Part shown: positions 34,855-45,971 of the stretch, in pieces
Layout of the letters: the number at the start of each line of letters is the position of its first letter
Position numbering within the stretch: the first letter of the stretch is position 1
NCBI GenBank assembly: GCA_964640855.1
Contig: CAZXIX010000011.1
Location: 1-64,000, forward strand
Source: JAJDFU01 sp964640855
GTDB lineage: Bacteria > Bacteroidota > Bacteroidia > Chitinophagales > Saprospiraceae
Length of the DNA stretch: 64,000 nt
Direction: 5' to 3'
Notes under the pieces: model-generated
What the model was told of the DNA's origin: nothing
Databases searched by the model: none
Seen by the model: only the letters and a program-made list of their open reading frames with translations
Program-made: the position numbers and the translations under genes

Positions 34855-35265
34855 TTAGTAGATGAAACAAAGCACTTCACCACCTACGTTTTCATCTATC
34901 GCCTGACGGGACGTCATCACTCCCTTTGAGGTAGAGACAATGGCAATACCCAAGCCGTTGATCACCCGAGGAAGGTCCTCTTTTTTGACGTACTTCCGAA
35001 GGCCGGGCTTGCTGACGCGGATGAGCGACCGGATCACCGGATTCCGGGAAGCTTGATCGTATTTCAGGGCAATCTGAATGACGTCCTGATTTCCCTTGCC
35101 TCCATTTTCCTGGAACTTATACCGATAAATGAAGCCCTGGTCGTAGAGGATTTCGGTCATCCGCTTCTTCAGGTTGGATGCAGGTATCTCAACCACACGA
35201 TGGCCCGCCATTTGCGCATTGCGAATGCGGGTCAGATAATCTGCTACAGGATCTGTTACAGCCAT
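34855..35265 (-). CDS. rpsH: 30S ribosomal protein S8
   Basis: 136 residues, a few longer than usual because of a KFQENGGKGNQD loop. DPVADYLTRIRNAQMAGHRVVEIP start and the C-terminal GLGIAIVSTSKGVMTSRQAIDENVGGEVLCFIY. S8 binds helix 21 of 16S RNA and represses the spc operon in E. coli. Confidence 0.97.
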   Translation of the reverse strand: MAVTDPVADYLTRIRNAQMAGHRVVEIPASNLKKRMTEILYDQGFIYRYKFQENGGKGNQDVIQIALKYDQASRNPVIRSLIRVSKPGLRKYVKKEDLPRVINGLGIAIVSTSKGVMTSRQAIDENVGGEVLCFIY

Positions 35266-35328
35266 GAATTATGGTTTCGCCGGGTGGTTTTCCATATACT
35301 GGAACCTTCCGGGCTGTTAATGATTCGT

Positions 35329-35598
35329 TTACCAGCTGGCCTTGGTTACACCAGGAATTTTCCCATCCAGAGCCATTTCGCGAAATTTGACCCGGCACAG
35401 GCCAAACTTGCGCATGTATCCTTTCGGCCGCCCGGTCAGTTTGCAACGATTGTGCATGCGGATCGGATTTGAGTTGCGGGGGAGTTTATCGAGTTCTTCC
35501 CAGCGACCTTCTTCCTTGAGTTGCTTGCGCAATTCGGCATACTTGGCTACCAGCCTTTCCCTTTTCTTCTCGCGGGCGATTATGGATTTCTTAGCCAT
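35329..35598 (-). CDS. rpsN: 30S ribosomal protein S14, long zinc-free type
   Basis: 89 residues. MAKKSIIAREKKRERLVAKYA start and NRCKLTGRPKGYMRKFGLCRVKFREMA core. The short zinc form is about 61 residues with two CxxC pairs; this is the long form with only two lone cysteines, which does not bind zinc. Confidence 0.97.
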   Translation of the reverse strand: MAKKSIIAREKKRERLVAKYAELRKQLKEEGRWEELDKLPRNSNPIRMHNRCKLTGRPKGYMRKFGLCRVKFREMALDGKIPGVTKASW

Positions 35599-35617
35599 TG
35601 TTATGCAAATCTTTCAA

Positions 35618-36175
35618 TTAATTATTCTGATTCTTGAACGGCAGTCCCAGACGCTTCAGAAGCGAAAGAGCTTCGGCATCCGTCTTGGCCGTTGTAACGA
35701 AAGTGATGTCCATTCCCGTAATCTTGCTGACCTTGTCCAGATCGATCTCCGGGAAAATGATCTGCTCAGTGATCCCCAGAGAGTAATTGCCCCGGCCGTC
35801 AAAGCTTTTATCGCTGATCCCTCGGAAGTCGCGCACTCTGGGAAGAGCCGTGGAAATGAGGCGTTCCAGGAATTCGTACATCCGATCATTGCGCAGGGTG
35901 ACCTTGGCACCGATCGGCATGTCTTCCCGCAACTTAAAGTTGGAGACCGATTTCTTGGCTATGGTCGGCACCGCCTTCTGACCGGCAATCATGGACATTT
36001 CCTTGATCGCTGTGTCCACCATCTTTTTATCCTGGGTGGCTTCGCCAACGCCTTGGTTGATAGCGATTTTCACCAATCGGGGAACCTCCATGATCGAACC
36101 ATACTGAAACTCCTCCATCATGGCAGGTACGACCTCCTCTCGGTATTTCTTTTTCAGTGCTGGAATGTAGCTCAT
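35618..36175 (-). CDS. rplE: 50S ribosomal protein L5
   Basis: 185 residues. VPRLVKIAINQGVGEATQDKK and the C-terminal ITEQIIFPEIDLDKVSKITGMDITFVTTAKTDAEALSLLK are typical. L5 binds 5S RNA and forms a bridge to S13. Its ATG overlaps the rplX stop by one base (TGATG), which points to coupled translation. Confidence 0.97.
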   Translation of the reverse strand: MSYIPALKKKYREEVVPAMMEEFQYGSIMEVPRLVKIAINQGVGEATQDKKMVDTAIKEMSMIAGQKAVPTIAKKSVSNFKLREDMPIGAKVTLRNDRMYEFLERLISTALPRVRDFRGISDKSFDGRGNYSLGITEQIIFPEIDLDKVSKITGMDITFVTTAKTDAEALSLLKRLGLPFKNQNN

Positions 36176-36528
36176 CACTTAACGATTTCTCCGGATTTCT
36201 TGGAAAAGCGAACCATCTTACCCTCTTCATCCAGTTTACGACCTACACGGGTAGGTTCTCCACTTTTGGGATCCACCAACATCAGGTTGGAAAGATGAAT
36301 AGGAGCCGGGATTTCGTTGATACCTCCCGGGCTGTCCTGCGTCGGTTTGCTATGTTTCCTAACCATGTTTACACCATCGACGATGGCGCGATTTTTGGCA
36401 GGGAAAACCTCCAACACCTCACGTGGCCTGGAGCGATCCTTGTAGGCACCGGCTATCACCACTACCTTATCCCCTTTCTTTATCTTCAGTTTCGGCGTAA
36501 AACGCTTTTGCGTATTCTTCTTTGCCAT
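36175..36528 (-). CDS. rplX: 50S ribosomal protein L24
   Basis: 117 residues. The KOW motif KIKKGDKVVVIAGAYKDRSRPREVLEVFPAKNRAIVDGVN-type core lies near the start; SNLMLVDPKSGEPTRVGRKLDEEGKMVRFSKKSGE closes it. L24 starts 50S assembly. Overlaps rplE by one base. Confidence 0.97.
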   Translation of the reverse strand: MAKKNTQKRFTPKLKIKKGDKVVVIAGAYKDRSRPREVLEVFPAKNRAIVDGVNMVRKHSKPTQDSPGGINEIPAPIHLSNLMLVDPKSGEPTRVGRKLDEEGKMVRFSKKSGEIVK

Positions 36529-36555
36529 GTTTCTTATCTCTTTAGGGTCCCGACC

Positions 36556-36921
36556 TTAAAGTACTTCCGGGGCCAGGGATACAATTCGCATATAATCGCG
36601 CTCGCGAAGCTCACGGGCTACGGGTCCGAAGATCCGCGTTCCGCGGGGCTCATCCGCGTTGTTCAGCAATACGCAAGCGTTGTCGTCGAATCGAATGTAG
36701 GATCCGTCTTTGCGGCGAATTTCCTTGCGGGTACGAACCACCACGGCTTTGGAGACAGAACCCTTCTTGATCCCACCGGGAGAAGAATCCTTGACCGAGA
36801 CTACGATGGTGTCTCCAATGGAAGCATACCGGCGCTTTGAGCCACCCAACACGCGGATGCAGAGCACCTCGCGCGCACCACTGTTATCCGCTACCTTCAA
36901 CCTTGTTTCTTGCTGGATCAT
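36556..36921 (-). CDS. rplN: 50S ribosomal protein L14
   Basis: 121 residues. MIQQETRLKVADNSGAREVLCIRVLGGSKRRYA start, the GSYIRFDDNACVLLNNADEPRGTRIFGPVARELR block and end ARELRERDYMRIVSLAPEVL. A highly conserved protein of the intersubunit bridge region. Confidence 0.98.
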   Translation of the reverse strand: MIQQETRLKVADNSGAREVLCIRVLGGSKRRYASIGDTIVVSVKDSSPGGIKKGSVSKAVVVRTRKEIRRKDGSYIRFDDNACVLLNNADEPRGTRIFGPVARELRERDYMRIVSLAPEVL

Positions 36922-36987
36922 GACTGTTTTGTTTTTTCGAGCGGGCGACCCGGGCCGCCATCGGTACTTTTTGCTTGCTTTATGACT

Positions 36988-37245
36988 TTATTTGGCTCGT
37001 TCCAGGATGCCAACCAGGCGCCAGCGCTTGCGCTTGCTGAGCGGCCGGGATTCCTCAATGCGCACGGTATCGCCAATGTTGCATTCGTTGGCTTCGTCGT
37101 GAGCAATCAGCTTCTTGGATTTCTTTACAAACTTTCCGTAGATCGGGTGCTGAAGCCGGCGTTCCACCAATACGGCAATGGTCTTATCCATTTTGTTGCT
37201 GGTCACCACACCGATCCGAGATTTTTTTGCTTTCTGATCTCCCAT
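36988..37245 (-). CDS. rpsQ: 30S ribosomal protein S17
   Basis: 85 residues, an OB-fold that binds the 5' domain of 16S RNA. RIGVVTSNKMDKTIAVLVERRLQHPIYGKFVKKSKKL and GDTVRIEESRPLSKRKRWRLV are the family blocks. Confidence 0.97.
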   Translation of the reverse strand: MGDQKAKKSRIGVVTSNKMDKTIAVLVERRLQHPIYGKFVKKSKKLIAHDEANECNIGDTVRIEESRPLSKRKRWRLVGILERAK

Positions 37246-37293
37246 TTCTATTGGGTTTGCGCCCTCGGGCGAAAGATGATTTCTGGTTGTTAT

Positions 37294-37554
37294 CTATTGT
37301 TTTCTACGACGAGCCCTTATCCGGCTCCTGCCCGACAGTTGTTCTTTACTCATGTTCGCCAATTCACGACGGCGAATTTCCGTACGCAGGCGGCCGATGT
37401 CTCTTCTTACCTCACGCAAAACCAAGGGATTATCCAATCCTTTGATCGCATGATCGAATTTCAGCTTCTGGTACTGGATCTCCGTTTGAGTCAGCTCGCT
37501 GGCCAGATCTTCGTCCGAAAACCCTTGCAACTCCAGATATTTCTTTGTAGCCAT
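37294..37554 (-). CDS. rpmC: 50S ribosomal protein L29, with basic tail
   Basis: 86 residues against the usual 63-70. The two-helix hairpin is clear (LQGFSDEDLASELTQTEIQYQKLKFDH and NPLVLREVRRDIGRLRTEIRRREL). About 18 extra residues follow, ending SRIRARRRKQ, an arginine-rich tail near the peptide tunnel exit where L29 sits. Confidence 0.95.
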   Translation of the reverse strand: MATKKYLELQGFSDEDLASELTQTEIQYQKLKFDHAIKGLDNPLVLREVRRDIGRLRTEIRRRELANMSKEQLSGRSRIRARRRKQ

Positions 37555-37591
37555 GATCTCTATTTAGCTATGGTTCCTTTCTTTCAATGCG

Positions 37592-38011
37592 TTATCCCGC
37601 GTAGTCGGGTCGAACCACGGTTTTGGTCGATACCGGCAACTTCTGAGCAGCCAGGCGAAGAGCTTCTTCAGCCACCGCGCGCGGCACGCCGTCCAGTTCG
37701 AACATGATCGTCCCGGGTTTGACCACAGCCACCCAGTGATCCAGGGCACCTTTACCCTTACCCATACGTACTTCTTGCGGCTTAGCCGTTATCGGTTTGT
37801 CCGGAAAAATGCGGATCCAAACCTTACCCTCCCGTTTCATGTAACGAGTCATGGCAATACGGGCCGCCTCGATCTGGCGGTTGGTAATAAAACCGCCATC
37901 CATGGATTTCAACCCGAATGAGCCAAAGGATACCGTGCTTCCCTTCCAGGCAAGGCCCTTGATCCGTCCTTTCTGCTGTTTGCGGTATTTCGTACGTTTT
38001 GGCTGTAACAT
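37592..38011 (-). CDS. rplP: 50S ribosomal protein L16
   Basis: 139 residues. MLQPKRTKYRKQQKGRIKG start, GFITNRQIEAARIAMTRYMKREGKVWIRIFPDKPITAKP-type core and KGALDHWVAVVKPGTIMFELDGV. It shapes the A-site tRNA elbow region. A promoter-like element lies 56 bases upstream. Confidence 0.98.
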   Translation of the reverse strand: MLQPKRTKYRKQQKGRIKGLAWKGSTVSFGSFGLKSMDGGFITNRQIEAARIAMTRYMKREGKVWIRIFPDKPITAKPQEVRMGKGKGALDHWVAVVKPGTIMFELDGVPRAVAEEALRLAAQKLPVSTKTVVRPDYAG

Positions 38012-38066
38012 GGTCCTGTTGATTTGTACCGTATGGCTTTACCGTGATTTTTTCGCAAAAGTTCTG

Positions 38067-38074
38067 CAAAGGTA
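38067..38074 (-). promoter_or_regulatory. Putative internal promoter (-7 box) before rplP
   Basis: TACCTTTG on the minus strand, in the 83-base rpsC-rplP gap and 56 bases before the rplP ATG. No TTTG is at the ideal distance upstream, where the sequence is TTTTAAC. It may start a shorter transcript within the S10 block. Confidence 0.45.
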
Positions 38075-38094
38075 CGGTAAAAATGTTAAAATCT

Positions 38095-38856
38095 TTAGCT
38101 TCTACGGCTATTTCTTCCTCCTCCTCCGCCACCGCGGTTGCCGCCCCCGCGTCTTCCGCCGCCCCGGCGATCACCTTCGCGACCTCCTTTTTCTTTCTTT
38201 TGGACTCCCACGTGAGGCGACAGGTCACGTTTGCCCAAAACCTCACCCTTGCAAATCCATACCTTGATGCCGATCTTTCCGTAAATAGTCTGAGCCTCCT
38301 TCAGGGAATAGTCGATATCGGCCCGGAACGTGTGCAACGGAATCCGGCCCTCCTTGTACTCTTCCCGACGAGCCATATCGGCCCCGTTGAGCCGTCCGGC
38401 TATGCGGACCTTGATCCCTTCGGCACCGGCGCGCATAGTCGACTGGATCGCCATTTTGATAGCCCGCCGGTAATTGATACGGGCCTCGAGTTGCTTGGCG
38501 ATGGACTCACCTACGATAGCGGCATCCAGTTCCGGCTTGCGAATCTCCACGATATTGATCTGGACATCCTTGCCGGTCAGTTTCTTCAATTCCTCCCGGA
38601 TCCGATCCACTTCCTGGCCTCCTTTCCCGATGATGATTCCCGGGCGGGAGGTATGTATCGTAATAGTGATCCGCTTGAGGGTCCGTTCAATAATGATTCG
38701 GGCAATTCCCCCTTTCTGGATACGGGCATTGAGGTAGTTGCGGATGTTCTCATCCTCCACTACTTTGTCCCCGTAGTCTTTCCCAGCGAACCAGTTGGAA
38801 TCCCATCCTTTTATGATTCCCAGGCGATTGCCGATCGGATTTGTCTTTTGACCCAT
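38095..38856 (-). CDS. rpsC: 30S ribosomal protein S3, with Gly/Arg-rich tail
   Basis: 253 residues. MGQKTNPIGNRLGIIKGWDSNW start, KH domain with RPGIIIGKGGQEVDRIREELK, and the C-terminal ADIDYSLKEAQTIYGKIGIKVWI block. After the usual end a tail of about 35 residues rich in Arg and Gly (GRRGGGNRGGGGGG) resembles RGG boxes that bind RNA. S3 forms part of the mRNA entry helicase. Confidence 0.97.
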   Translation of the reverse strand: MGQKTNPIGNRLGIIKGWDSNWFAGKDYGDKVVEDENIRNYLNARIQKGGIARIIIERTLKRITITIHTSRPGIIIGKGGQEVDRIREELKKLTGKDVQINIVEIRKPELDAAIVGESIAKQLEARINYRRAIKMAIQSTMRAGAEGIKVRIAGRLNGADMARREEYKEGRIPLHTFRADIDYSLKEAQTIYGKIGIKVWICKGEVLGKRDLSPHVGVQKKEKGGREGDRRGGGRRGGGNRGGGGGGRNSRRS

Positions 38857-38882
38857 TATGGTGTATTTGACTGTATTCTGTT

Positions 38883-39275
38883 TTATTCTTCTTCTTCCCT
38901 GCCTTCCGAGCCACCGTCCACCGGAAGCGGCTTGCGATTTTCCACGACAATCGTCACGTGGTTGGTACGCTTCCGAATCCGGTGAGCCCGACCGTGCGGA
39001 GCCGGACGAAACCGCTTCAACATGAAGCCCTCGTCGGAAAAGACGGTCTTCACATACAGATCGAATTCATCGGCGCTTCCTTCCCCTTCGGTTTTGTTCT
39101 CCCAATTGGAGATGGCAGACAACAAGGCTTTTTCCAGCCAGGTGGCCGCTTCCTTTTTGGTGAAACGCAGAATATCCAGGGCTTCTTCAACCCCTTTCCC
39201 GCGGACATTGTCAACCACCAGTCTCATTTTTCTGGCGGACATCGGGATATTTTTGAGCTTGGCAACTGCTTCCAT
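38883..39275 (-). CDS. rplV: 50S ribosomal protein L22, with acidic tail
   Basis: 130 residues. MEAVAKLKNIPMSARKMRLVVDNVRG start and RFRPAPHGRAHRIRKRTNHVTIVV end of the core, including the hairpin lining the exit tunnel. A tail of about 17 residues ends in GREEEE, opposite in charge to the tails of S3 and L29. Confidence 0.97.
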   Translation of the reverse strand: MEAVAKLKNIPMSARKMRLVVDNVRGKGVEEALDILRFTKKEAATWLEKALLSAISNWENKTEGEGSADEFDLYVKTVFSDEGFMLKRFRPAPHGRAHRIRKRTNHVTIVVENRKPLPVDGGSEGREEEE

Positions 39276-39319
39276 TTCCTCTAGTTTTTCAGCCTCGGAT
39301 CGGCAAGTATGGTCTATTC

Positions 39320-39589
39320 TTATTTCTTGCGGTTTCCTGAATGCCCTTTGAAGGTGCGCGTCGGGGCGAACTCGCCCAGCTTGTGGCCCACCATATTCTC
39401 GGTGATGAAAACCGGAACGAACGATTTCCCGTTGTGTACGGCTATGGTTTCACCGACCATATCCGGGATGATCATCGAGGAGCGGGACCAGGTCTTGATC
39501 ACCGTCTTCTTCTTCGACTCTTTGGCGGCCTGCACCTTATCCATCAACTTGTGGAAAACGTAAGGTCCTTTTTTAATCGATCTTGCCAT
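39320..39589 (-). CDS. rpsS: 30S ribosomal protein S19
   Basis: 89 residues. MARSIKKGPYVFHKLMDKV start, RSSMIIPDMVGETIAVHNGKSFVPVFITENMVGHKLGEFAPTR-type body. It lies in the head with S13. Confidence 0.98.
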   Translation of the reverse strand: MARSIKKGPYVFHKLMDKVQAAKESKKKTVIKTWSRSSMIIPDMVGETIAVHNGKSFVPVFITENMVGHKLGEFAPTRTFKGHSGNRKK

Positions 39590-39632
39590 GTTCTTATCCG
39601 TTTGGGCGGCTCAGCCGAGCCGTACTCCTTTT

Positions 39633-40466
<834 letters not shown>

Positions 40467-40526
40467 CGTATCTCCATTTTCCTGCCTTGTTCAGCACCGG
40501 GCTGCTTCAGGCAATTCTGTATTCTA

Positions 40527-40823
40527 TTAAATATCTCCGAAGAAATCAATTTCCTCTCCTGCTGCCAGCGTGACGATCGCTTTTTTGTAAGCCGGTTTGC
40601 GTCCTTTCACAACTCCGGAACGAGTATTGCGCGACATCAGCTTGGCCGGCATGATCATGGTATTGACCGATTCGACATCCACGTTGTACATCTCCTCGAT
40701 GGCCTTTTTGATCTGAACCTTATTAGCCTTTTTGTCTACCACGAAGGTGTACTTGCTGAGTCCTTCGGAAAGCTCCTCTGCCTTTTCGGTGATAACCGGC
40801 TTTACTAAAATCGTTCTGGACAT
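40527..40823 (-). CDS. rplW: 50S ribosomal protein L23
   Basis: 98 residues. PVITEKAEELSEGLSKYTFVVDKKANKVQIKKAIEEMYNVDVESVNTM is the core; the end has RNTRSGVVKGRKPAYKKAIVTLAAGEEIDFF. L23 is the docking point of SRP and trigger factor at the tunnel exit. Confidence 0.97.
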   Translation of the reverse strand: MSRTILVKPVITEKAEELSEGLSKYTFVVDKKANKVQIKKAIEEMYNVDVESVNTMIMPAKLMSRNTRSGVVKGRKPAYKKAIVTLAAGEEIDFFGDI

Positions 40824-40863
40824 GATGTATAGCTTTCAACATCCGCCTGAGGCGGCTTAAGTT

Positions 40864-41487
40864 TTACAATAACTCCTTGATCTTCTCCACAGCGCTCTCG
40901 TTTATGAGGAGGGTCTGTGCTTTCATAACTTCGTAGACGTTCAAGTCGGCGGCCCGTACCACATTGGCGTTGGCAATGTTCCGGCTGGAGAGGAAAACCT
41001 CCCGCTCAAAATCCGGCGTTACGTGCAGGGTTTTGTCATCTCCCAAAGACAAATTCTTTAGGATATTGACGTATTCCCGGGTCTTGGGAGCATCAAAGGA
41101 AAAGTCTTCGACGACCATGATTTTTCCGGCCTGGGCTTTGGTGCTCAAGGCGGAATAGCGTGCCAGACGCTTCACTTTTTTATTCAACCGGAGGTTGTAT
41201 TCCTTCGGCCGGGGTCCGAATACGCGACCGCCGCCGCGGAAAAGCGGGTTTTTGATGTCACCGGCCCGAGCCGTACCCGTACCTTTTTGCCGCTTTAGCT
41301 TGCGGGTGGACCCGGCTACTTCGCCGCGTTCCTTGGCGGCGTGGGTACCCTGGCGCTGGTTGGCCAGGAACTGCTTCACAGCCAGATAAATGGCATGCTC
41401 ATTGGGTTCTACGCCAAAGATGTCCTCGGGCAGATCCACTTTGCGGCCCGTCTTTTCGCCTTGTATGTTGACAACTTCCAATTTCAT
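40864..41487 (-). CDS. rplD: 50S ribosomal protein L4
   Basis: 207 residues. The loop that reaches into the exit tunnel is RKLKRQKGTGTARAGDIKNPLFRGGGRVFGPRP. L4 feeds back on the S10 operon in E. coli through a leader RNA; here hairpins lie before rplC (42175-42240), but a similar role is only a guess. Confidence 0.97.
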   Translation of the reverse strand: MKLEVVNIQGEKTGRKVDLPEDIFGVEPNEHAIYLAVKQFLANQRQGTHAAKERGEVAGSTRKLKRQKGTGTARAGDIKNPLFRGGGRVFGPRPKEYNLRLNKKVKRLARYSALSTKAQAGKIMVVEDFSFDAPKTREYVNILKNLSLGDDKTLHVTPDFEREVFLSSRNIANANVVRAADLNVYEVMKAQTLLINESAVEKIKELL

Positions 41488-41529
41488 CGCTTTTGGATTA
41501 ATGACCTCCGGAGAAGTCGATCTGCACCA

Positions 41530-42156
41530 TTAATTTTTCTCCAACACCACATAGGAACCTTTGTGTCCGGGGACGGCTCCTTTGACGAGGATCAGATTTT
41601 TTTCGGGGAATAATTTGATGACTTCCAGGTTTTTGACGTTGACCCGGCGTCCTCCGTCACGTCCTGCCATCCTCAAGCCCTTGATTACCTTGGAGGGATA
41701 GGAAGCTGCACCGATGGAACCCGGAGCACGTTGGCGGTTGTGCTGTCCGTGGGTGGCGTCGTTGACCCCCCGGAAACCGTGGCGCTTGACAACACCCTGG
41801 AATCCTTTTCCCTTGGAAGTGCCGATGGCGCTGATGTAATCGCCTTCGGCGAAAACCTCGTCAACGGTAATGAGATCCCCCAGCGCTTTTTCCACGGCAT
41901 TGAATTCGCGGAATTCCACTACGCGGTGCTTGGGGCCGGTCTTGGCCTTGTCGAAATGCCCTTTCTGGGCCTGGGTAGTATTCTTGGCTTTTGCTTCACC
42001 GAAGCCAAGCTGGATAGCCTGGTAGCCGTCGGTTTGCTCATTTTTCACTTGTGTGACCACACAAGGTCCAGCCTCGATGACGGTGCAGGCGATGTTTCGC
42101 CCGTTCTCATCGAAGATGCTGGTCATTCCAATCTTTTTACCTATCAATCCGTTCAT
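41530..42156 (-). CDS. rplC: 50S ribosomal protein L3
   Basis: 208 residues. MNGLIGKKIGMTSIFDENG start, SKGKGFQGVVKRHGFRGVNDATHGQHNRQRAPGSIGAASYPSKVIKG core whose tip approaches the peptidyl transferase centre, and the AVPGHKGSYVVLEKN end. Confidence 0.98.
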   Translation of the reverse strand: MNGLIGKKIGMTSIFDENGRNIACTVIEAGPCVVTQVKNEQTDGYQAIQLGFGEAKAKNTTQAQKGHFDKAKTGPKHRVVEFREFNAVEKALGDLITVDEVFAEGDYISAIGTSKGKGFQGVVKRHGFRGVNDATHGQHNRQRAPGSIGAASYPSKVIKGLRMAGRDGGRRVNVKNLEVIKLFPEKNLILVKGAVPGHKGSYVVLEKN

Positions 42157-42174
42157 CGATCAAAGGTTTTGAGC

Positions 42175-42240
42175 GGCCTTCCCACACGGGAGGGCCACCT
42201 ATCTTTTTGAGCCTTTCGGCCTTCCCGAGGGTTGAGGCCG
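42175..42240 (-). other. Two hairpins in the rpsJ-rplC gap
   Basis: In a 109-base gap, GGCCTTCCC-ACAC-GGGAGGGCC (42175-42196, one wobble pair) and CGGCCT...AGGCCG (42217-42240) can form two stems in the mRNA between rpsJ and rplC. This is a candidate site of autogenous control or processing; no known leader motif was recognised. Confidence 0.5.
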
Positions 42241-42265
42241 AAGCGATCAATTCAAAAACTTTTCC

Positions 42266-42574
42266 TTACGTCAACTTCACTTGAATGTCCACACCACTGG
42301 GTAGCTCCAGCTTAGACAGGGCGTCCACTGTCTTTTGGGTGGGCGTGTAAATTTCGATCAGGCGCTTGTGGGTGCGCAACTGGAACTGCTCACGGGACTT
42401 CTTGTTGACGTGCGGCGAACGGAGCACGGTAAAGATTTCCTTTTCTGTGGGCAGCGGAATCGGACCAGTTACAACAGCTCCACTTTGGCGGACCGTTTTT
42501 ACGATTTTCTCCGTCGATTTGTCTACCAGGTTGTGGTCGTACGAGCGGAGCTTAATTCTGATTTTCTGATTCAT
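42266..42574 (-). CDS. rpsJ: 30S ribosomal protein S10
   Basis: 102 residues. MNQKIRIKLRSYDHNLVDKS start sets the ATG at 42574; VTGPIPLPTEKEIFTVLRSPHVNKKSREQFQLRTHKRLIEI is the loop and following strand. The reading frame is open 20 codons upstream but that stretch is unrelated to S10. It follows fusA directly, with no tuf gene between. Confidence 0.97.
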   Translation of the reverse strand: MNQKIRIKLRSYDHNLVDKSTEKIVKTVRQSGAVVTGPIPLPTEKEIFTVLRSPHVNKKSREQFQLRTHKRLIEIYTPTQKTVDALSKLELPSGVDIQVKLT

Positions 42575-42662
42575 GCCAGATTTTATTTCAAAAACCCGGG
42601 GCTGAATGGTCCGGCAAGCAACTGTTGCGTTCAACGAGACTTGCCGGGCCGCCCGTTATTAA

Positions 42663-44801
<2,139 letters not shown>

Positions 44802-44852
44802 GACAGTCTCCTTGCGGTTAAGTGTGGTATTTTAATTATGGTTTCTTATGGG

Positions 44853-45320
44853 TTACACTCTGAAGTGTGCAAAGGCCCGGTTGGACTCAGCCATCCGGTG
44901 CGTATCTTCCTTACGCTTTACCGCATTTCCTTCTCCTTTACTGGCAGCGATGATCTCAGCGGCCAGTTTTTCAGCCATACCCTTCCCGGCCCGTTGGCGG
45001 GCAAACTTGATCAACCACTTGATCCCGATGGATACTTTCCGCTTGGAGCGGATCTCTGTCGGGATCTGAAAAGTGGCACCCCCTACCCGGCGACTCCGTA
45101 CTTCTACTTGGGGCATGACGTTATTGAGTGCCTTTTTCCAGATGGCATGTTCGTCCTGGCCCGTGCGTTCCTTGACCTTGTCCATGGCTTCATAGAAAAT
45201 GGCGTAGGCCGTTCCTTTCTTGCCACGCCACATCATGTTATTGACAAAGTTGGTCACCAACGGATCATTGTAACGTGGGTCCGGTGCGAGTATCCTAAGT
45301 TTTGGTTTTCTTTTTCTCAT
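44853..45320 (-). CDS. rpsG: 30S ribosomal protein S7
   Basis: 155 residues. RYNDPLVTNFVNNMMWRGKKGTAY near the start, VEVRSRRVGGATFQIPTEI in the middle and KREDTHRMAESNRAFAHFRV at the end. S7 organises the 3' domain of 16S RNA and lies at the E site. Confidence 0.98.
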   Translation of the reverse strand: MRKRKPKLRILAPDPRYNDPLVTNFVNNMMWRGKKGTAYAIFYEAMDKVKERTGQDEHAIWKKALNNVMPQVEVRSRRVGGATFQIPTEIRSKRKVSIGIKWLIKFARQRAGKGMAEKLAAEIIAASKGEGNAVKRKEDTHRMAESNRAFAHFRV

Positions 45321-45377
45321 CTTGAATTAGCGGTTTCACTCCCCTGACCACAGGCAAGGGAATCCGGGAAACGTAAT

Positions 45378-45749
45378 TTATTTTGGTCGCTTGGTGCCAT
45401 AACGGGAGCGCGCCTGCTTTCGATCGTTCACACCGGCTGTATCTAATGCGCCCCGAACGATCGTGTAGCGAACACCCGGCAGGTCTTTCACCCGTCCTCC
45501 CCGAACCAACACAATGGAGTGCTCCTGGAGGTTGTGACCTTCTCCCGGAATGTAGGCGATCACCTCGATCCCATTTGTAAGGCGTACCTTGGCCACTTTG
45601 CGCAAAGCTGAGTTCGGCTTCTTGGGTGTGGTCGTGTATACACGAGTACAGACCGCACGCTTCTGAGGACAAGAATCCAAAGCACGCGATTTGCTCTTGG
45701 TCACCACCTTTTTCCGGCCCTTCCGAACCAACTGATTGATAGTAGGCAT
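45378..45749 (-). CDS. rpsL: 30S ribosomal protein S12
   Basis: 123 residues. MPTINQLVRKGRKK start sets the ATG at 45749. TTTPKKPNSALRKVAKVRLTNG keeps the wild-type lysine associated with streptomycin sensitivity, and VLVRGGRVKDLPGVRYTIVRG the second conserved lysine and the aspartate that may be methylthiolated. It heads the ribosomal supercluster, 74 bases from a strong promoter match. Confidence 0.98.
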   Translation of the reverse strand: MPTINQLVRKGRKKVVTKSKSRALDSCPQKRAVCTRVYTTTPKKPNSALRKVAKVRLTNGIEVIAYIPGEGHNLQEHSIVLVRGGRVKDLPGVRYTIVRGALDTAGVNDRKQARSRYGTKRPK

Positions 45750-45822
45750 ATATTCCTTAGTTTCAACAACTTTAAAGGGCCATTCCAATAGAAAGAGGCC
45801 CCCGCTTTGTCAAAAGCGATTG

Positions 45823-45854
45823 CAAAGGTAGGACTTTTTTCCGCCTTGGCCAAA
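45823..45854 (-). promoter_or_regulatory. Promoter of the ribosomal supercluster (before rpsL)
   Basis: Minus strand: TTTG, 20 bases, TACCTTTG, a full match to the Bacteroidota promoter pattern with ideal spacing. The -7 box is 74 bases before the rpsL ATG. Confidence 0.78.
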
Positions 45855-45971
45855 GAAAGTATTTAGAAAAATTGAACCTCCCCTCCCCGCAACCCTGCCC
45901 CCTTCCCCCTTTGCAGACAAACAAGGCTTGTAGAACGGACTATTGGGCGAATATTCTGTGAGCTTCTCTCG

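Noticed and set aside
34850..34857. TAATTTTG on the minus strand before rpsH
   Set aside because: It overlaps the rpsH stop codon and so cannot drive rpsH; it is probably chance.
40844..40856. CCGCC-TGA-GGCGG hairpin between rplW and rplD
   Set aside because: Only five base pairs with a 3-base loop and no U tract; too weak to call.
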